From assembly GCF_964204645.1 (NCBI RefSeq), contig NC_134026.1, positions 21,408,650-21,472,649 of the forward strand: a DNA stretch of 64,000 nt. The letters are read 5' to 3'. Below, in pieces: positions 58,918 to 64,000 of the stretch. Source of the DNA: Tubulanus polymorphus (Eukaryota > Nemertea > Palaeonemertea > Tubulaniformes > Tubulanidae). Numbering within the stretch: position 1 is the first letter of the stretch; each line of letters begins with the position of its first letter. The translations under genes were made by a program, and so were the position numbers. The notes under the pieces were generated by a model. It was given only the letters and a program-made list of their open reading frames with translations, was not told where the DNA came from and ran no database searches.

Positions 58918-61468
58918 CTATTCTAAGATTTAAAAAAACTTCTTCATCTTGTATCTAGCCGTAGAGAACATTCTTTTAGTACGCCCAGAATCAGCTACCG
59001 CATCCTTGTAATTACAGATTTGTCCAACCACACAACAACTTGTTCAATAAAGTAAGATAAAGTCTCATCTAGGATAATAATTACCGCATAACTTGAATAC
59101 ATTTCAGGCAAATGTTCAAATAAAAAAAAACGTTTGTAAAATTTTCTATAATTCAATCGATATGTTTGTCGGCTGATATAAAGCTGCTTTTATAAAAAGC
59201 GACCAATATCAAAACGTCAATGTCAGCCAAACCGCGTCCAATTCAGAATATTCCGAACACGGTCGAAACCGCGTGAATAAACAAAAACAAATTGCAATTC
59301 ACGTTTCAAAATGAATCATCGCACGATCCTCATCAACCACTAGCGCGACACGTAATTCCGCAATAATACCCGATGAGGCTTCATATTTTCTGCGCAAATA
59401 AATTCATTTTCTAAGAATAAATCGTCGACGAGACCGCCATTAAGCGCGTCGTATCTCGGGAGTATTTTTTCGCGCATTCTTTCCGTCGGAGAGCTGCACC
59501 GCCGACGCCGCATCGCGTTCACCTGCGCTTTATATACGAATTCAACGTACCAATATTTGATGGTTTTCATCGGAAAACAGAGCACAAGATCATCAAGCCG
59601 GGTCCCCAGCTAACAATATTCACGAATGAATAATTTACGAATGAATTCCCTCATGAATATTGATAATATCCTATGGTAATCGACGCCAATTTGCACGTTG
59701 CAAAAATGTTATTAGCTAATTCATCAAGAGCATATTTCCCGCACGACAAATCTATCAATTATTGATGCCAAATAATGAGGGCCTCATCATCATCGCATTT
59801 TTCGGGCACCAAAATATCATCCGTATTTTAGCAATCGAAAGTTCGAACATACCCGTGCACAGCGTCGTTCGCGGTGAAGAAAAGTTGACAACTTTGTGCA
59901 TATGTATATACTCGATGTTTAAAAATGTGTCCAAGTGAATAAATACATGCTTGTTATAAATGTAGAGACGAGCCCATGGTAAAAAAAAATAGCAAAATCT
60001 ATATTATTTTCAATTATCCACTTATTACATAAACAAAATCGAAGAGACTACATCAGTCATTTTCATATTCTCATACCGGTATAGAATCTGTCAAAGGGAG
60101 AGATTACGTAAATATCATATATTTTCGTTTAAAAAAAGTGAATGACCCAAAAGTCCGCGGTGAAAGTTCAGTAAAAACAGTAAGGGGGCTATCAATAGTT
60201 GATGTATGCGCGTATGTATGAGTATGACTCAACCACACCCAGCAAGAAAGTACGATGATTTAAGTCCGAAAGCTGATTAATTTGCTCAGTTCGGTAGCTT
60301 CCATTTACATGTAAAACTCGTTCAAATTATTTCGCGCACGACACGGCCATACATTTCTATGGTTACGCGTATGTACACCGACACCGCCATCGTTGTCGTC
60401 GTTAAGTATAAGCCGACTAGCGCGCAAGATCATCATTCAAAATATCATTATGAAATTTCCGACGCGTATTTTCACCGTGTGTACGTTAGTGCGGGTAGGA
60501 TCTAACAGCACGTAAGAAGTGTGAATCTATATTAGTGAGTTTCTTAATCAACAGGCGGTTTCGGTGACAATAAGCTCTAACGACGTCATTGTAGACAAGT
60601 AGATCATCAACCAAACTGATCACACATGTATAGAAGATCATTGAGTATAATCTAACAAGTCATGAGAGCATAAAATGTAGTCAGTAATGTCGTAGTAACA
60701 CAGTAACACTAGATACTAGATGAGATGCAAGATTCTTAAATTCTCACATTTTTTTTCACATTGCCATTTTCCGCTGAAAAAACCAGGATTTTTCACATTT
60801 TTTCATGCCAAGAAATGTTCACGTTTTTTTTTCACATTTTTCACGTACATCTCATCCTTGAAAAGTCCTGTGTACAAATTCATTCAATCATTGAAATCTC
60901 TTGACGTTCTGGTAAAACGTAGAGGCTAGGTTTACAAAATCTCACGACAAAACTTGATTGTGTGAAAGCAAAGATAATGGTCATGACATTCATCGCTAAT
61001 TTTATCTGAGCGCTCAAGCTATATTCAATTTTCTTTTGCCATAATCATAATGAAGTATCATCCAATTTCATCTTTTCAACGTTAACTAGACTTTCGCTGG
61101 TACGTCAATATCAACGATGTAAACCCACATGAATGCGTACAATAATAACAATTCAACCTAAAAAACTGGATCCAGCCATGACTAAGTAACCGGGTATGAT
61201 TCTATTTTTTTCAAAATATCTTCTTTCAATTCATGATATCCATACGAGGACTGGTAAATATATATGTACATATAACAGTGACATAAAGATGTCCAAAATA
61301 CAATAATAGGTGACATAATAGATATGTTGTTCAAAAATAATAAGTTAACATGTTTTCTTTTTTCGAGAGATTGCACTGATACGCTATCGTTCTATCACTA
61401 AGTCATTCGCATTATTTTCAGCTTGAGTACAGGAAAGATCTTTTACACACGAGGAATGATTTCGGCGA

Positions 61469-62474
61469 CTAACAATTAGAATCGCCGGCTTCAATGGGCG
61501 TTATTCCGCGATCGGTAGGATGCTGCCTAGTCTCAACAGCAGGAAAGTTAGAGTTGTCAGCCGGTCCATTATCGGAAGTAACTAATGACGGATAATCGCT
61601 TAACTGTCGTCCCGCTAACCCTTGATCATCCGGTTCATTTGTCATTTGACTTCGCGTGCTCCCTTGTCGTATTAGATTCAGCGTGCTACCTGTTGTGCTT
61701 TCCGCATCGTCCTCAAACTGGAAGTTCTGCAAATGACCGTTCCACGGTTCACCTGAATCATAGAAAACAATTATCTTAAAAATTAAGCCTGTGGCTTCAA
61801 GAGCGAAATGCATTAACCATAGAATCTATAAAAATCGTTGCCATAAATCCTAAATGACTATGTTCTAGTAACCAGTCCCTGTTACAGGGTCCCTACAGAT
61901 CAGTCATTCCTGGATATCAGGGCCCGGTTTCATAGACTGGTATTATTATTAACCCAGGGGCTTACTCAATTCAATTTCAATTGAGTTAACTCCCAGGTTA
62001 AAGATAATACCAGTCTATAAAACTGGCTCCAGGAGTTTTCAAGGAGTTTTAAAAGAATAAGTTTCAAATTTCGAGGAAGTGTCAGCATCGCAATCATATC
62101 CCAATTAAAGAGTTGACTCCTCTTGAATCGGTATGGTTTATCTCAGTTAACCTGTAAAGTTCTATTCTTATCCAATCAGCGACGAGTACTGCGGCGTCAC
62201 ATGACTTTTAGACTCGGCGATGACCTGAGTGCTCTTGAGGTTGTGAGACAAACTAATCGGCAAACGGCGGTGACGTGCAAACTACTGCTGTTCTTACGAC
62301 GATCTGATTGAGTTTTGAGTCAACCTGAGCTTGGCTTAATACCGAATATTAAAAGGAAATCTGAACCATAATTAGCAGACGCACCTGAATAATAGTTATC
62401 CGAATTGCTGTTGGTTGCTTTTACCGAAGGTTCATGATTCGTCATTGTCGTTCGCATCTTTTTGCCCTTTATCC
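61469..62474 (-). CDS. 3' end of an unidentified gene, last two exons
   Basis: Two candidate exons: 62385-62474 (acceptor CCAG, donor GTGCGT) and 61469-61752 (acceptor TTCAG, stop TAG). Their phases join cleanly (TCA G / GT GAA) and give about 124 residues. The sequence is hydrophilic, rich in Ser, Thr, Asn, Asp and Gln (for example EDDAESTTGSTLNLIRQGST), with a basic start GIKGKKMRTT. This resembles a disordered cytoplasmic tail or linker of a larger protein. The 5' exons are not identified and probably lie beyond the window end or in 62.5-64 kb. No function is proposed. Confidence 0.45.
61885..62120 (-). repeat. Dispersed repeat interrupted by a nested MITE
   Basis: The reverse complement matches the repeat at 6790-6925: GAGGAGTCAACTCTTTAATT, GAAATTTGAAAC and, after an extra block, CAGGAATGACTGATCTGTAG. 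The extra block is the palindromic element at 61920-62030. It lies in the intron side upstream of exon 61469-61752. Confidence 0.6.
61920..62030. repeat. Palindromic MITE-like element nested in a repeat
   Basis: Left end GGGCCCGGTTTCATAGACTG; right end, reverse-complemented, GGAGCCAGTTTTATAGACTG. The centre has inverted AACCCAGG...CTCCCAGGTT words. Its absence from the related repeat at 6790-6925 shows it is a discrete insertion. Confidence 0.75.
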
Positions 62475-64000
62475 CTGGAAAAGGAAAGATTATAAATTGC
62501 TTCAATGCTCGCATTAAGAACAGTCTATATATAGCCAATCTTCAAACAGATTTAATACCATTTTTTGACTTAAGGGAAACGACTCTTCAATTGGGTAAAG
62601 AATTGTCCACACTCATGGATGCTAAATCTAAACTACCATCAAACAAGTTGTTTGAAGATTACTTTATGTTAACAGTTAAAATTAACACCATCAAACTTTT
62701 CATATCTACAGCTGCGATAACACAAGCATTTTCGGCCTGTGCCTAATTAGGGCCGGAACAACTGTTAACACAGCAAATTTAGCCCAAACAAAATCGTCAG
62801 ACCCAAGCCAAGTTTTAGCAAAGGCCAAAATATTGCGTGTGAATTGCAACTCGTTCCGGAAGTGCCTCACTTCACTTTTTTATGCATTTTACAGTATCGA
62901 GTGAGTGGTTTGCATGTGAACGCACTTTTTATTTAAGCATGGGCCAAATTTGACTAGGGCCTTAACCATGCTACTTTTGCCCGGGCCAAATAATCTCCGT
63001 GTGATCGCGGCTTATAACAGTGTTAACTCTTTATTAACCCTGAGCAACCTTCCCTTTCTTCCACACCAGAAGTTACTACTGGTAATCTGATTTCAATTTG
63101 CAACATGGGAAATTTTTTGATTCAATAATTTGATCGTGTCGCATTACAAAAAACAAGTGCAGGAAAATACGATGCGATAGAAAAAAAAAACACATGCCAT
63201 TTTCATTAGAAATAAACTAAATTCACGAAGATTTAAATTCAACGTTTTCCCCCGACATTCGAAAAAACGCATATTCCGGCGTTTCGCTTAAATACCACGC
63301 GAACCGACTGCATTTCATCAAATCAGTGAACTGCCAGCAGACACATAATGTGAACGGTAGCCACCCTGACAGTCATTAAAATGGCTGTTATCCCCGTAGT
63401 TGCGTCTAATGATATTCTACGACGGTTATTTGCGGTGGTTTATGTGGCCTGTTAAATCATTAACAACAATCTATCTAGACTCTCTCTCTCTCTCTTTATT
63501 TTGACGATATGGCTATGAATGGATATGGCAACCGTATAAGCATATCGTCGGCTCAGTGAGTTCCCCGAGATAGCCAGAAGCCGCTGCGTTACGTACACGT
63601 TCAAAATCAGACGTTAACTGATAATGCGTTCGGGGGGGGGGGAAGAAAAAAGTGAAATTATCGTATCGTCGTATTAAGACCGATTGAATGATTGATATCA
63701 TCTGACGAAACGAATTTTCAATGATAAAAAAGATCTGAGGGAGTCCCGCTAGAGTTGATTACTAGAAATCTGATAGCTAACCGAATGCATATTTAACGAC
63801 GAATGGGGCTCGAGACGTTGTACGTACGAGCCGATAATGATTTGAATTCGAGTGCAAAGAGAAGATAATGGCAGCAGATATCGACTATTTTCTGTAACTC
63901 GAATTAAAATACTCAAGAACTGAGATTTTTGTAGCCGGCTAGAAGAAACCGCGCAGTTTTGAAGTATTTGATGAATAATACCGATATCTTTATATAGGAA
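62475..64000. other. Window end, no gene recognised
   Basis: Contains the degraded MITE at 62709-63015, a CT microsatellite near 63481-63495 and a G-run near 63632. Upstream exons of the minus-strand gene ending at 61469 might lie here, but I could not support one. Confidence 0.4.
62709..63015. repeat. Degraded copy of the CCGCGATCACACG MITE
   Basis: The right end CTCCGTGTGATCGCGGCTTA matches the element at 58138-58333. The left end (CAGCTGCGATAACACAAGC) is mutated. Interior words GCAAATTTAGCCC, AAATCGTCAGACC and AGTTTTAGCA match the first element. The middle (about 62850-62940) is expanded or replaced. Confidence 0.55.

Larger units (their letters stand above)
54556..61468. other. Long intergenic region upstream of the PEBP gene
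   Basis: AT-rich DNA with no recognised protein family. It includes a repeat pair (55698 and 58806) and a MITE at 58138-58333. Open frames include 56113-56478 plus (121 codons) and 59340-59585 minus (81 codons, ending NMKPHRVLLRNYVSR). Neither shows a domain I recognise or convincing splice partners. Three overlapping plus-strand frames at 55166-55487 are likewise unassigned. Confidence 0.4.

Noticed and set aside
59340-59585. An 81-codon minus-strand frame with a charged sequence
   Set aside because: Codon use is plausible, but no acceptor-donor structure or homologue was recognised, so it is not called as an exon.

Overview
This 64 kb window is nuclear DNA from an animal. Genes are split into many short exons with GT/AG junctions, their proteins match metazoan families, and introns and intergenic DNA are full of short inverted-repeat elements and tRNA-derived SINEs. 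The protein set and repeat style suggest a marine invertebrate, probably a lophotrochozoan such as a mollusc, but the sequence alone does not settle the taxon. I saw no rRNA, bona fide tRNA, CRISPR array or prokaryotic feature.

Layout: flotillin-2 (minus, 599-4934, 9 exons, complete) is divergent from the protein phosphatase 4 catalytic subunit (plus, 5759-10052, 7 exons, complete); the shared 0.8 kb promoter carries two perfect CRE palindromes. Two tandem genes for peroxisomal sarcosine/pipecolate oxidase follow on the minus strand (13033-16354 and 16865-20599), with identical eight-exon structures. The second faces the ribosome-biogenesis factor RRP12 (plus, 23481-32663, about 31 exons). 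The short interval between them holds a 2.55 kb transposon-like element with long terminal inverted repeats and a 6-bp direct repeat. After a convergent gap comes a melanotransferrin-like, probably GPI-anchored transferrin (minus, 35627-42470, 13 exons). Then comes a secreted protein with two PEBP-like domains (minus, 46922-54555, 8 exons). The last 9 kb holds repeats and the 3' end of an unidentified minus-strand gene (61469-62474).

The joined exons of the six complete genes on five loci types (FLOT2, PPP4C, both PIPOX copies, RRP12, transferrin, PEBP) keep reading frame throughout and give proteins of 424, 307, 386, 394, about 1320, 768 and 475 residues, close to known family sizes where a family size exists. 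I found no functional operon-like grouping: these are mainly housekeeping genes plus lineage-specific secreted or surface proteins.

The most interesting points are the double-PEBP secreted protein with degenerate ligand-site motifs, the transferrin whose two lobes each lack canonical iron or anion ligands, the large foldback element inside an oxidase intron, the transposon in a divergent promoter, and a nested MITE whose unoccupied relative lies elsewhere in the same window.
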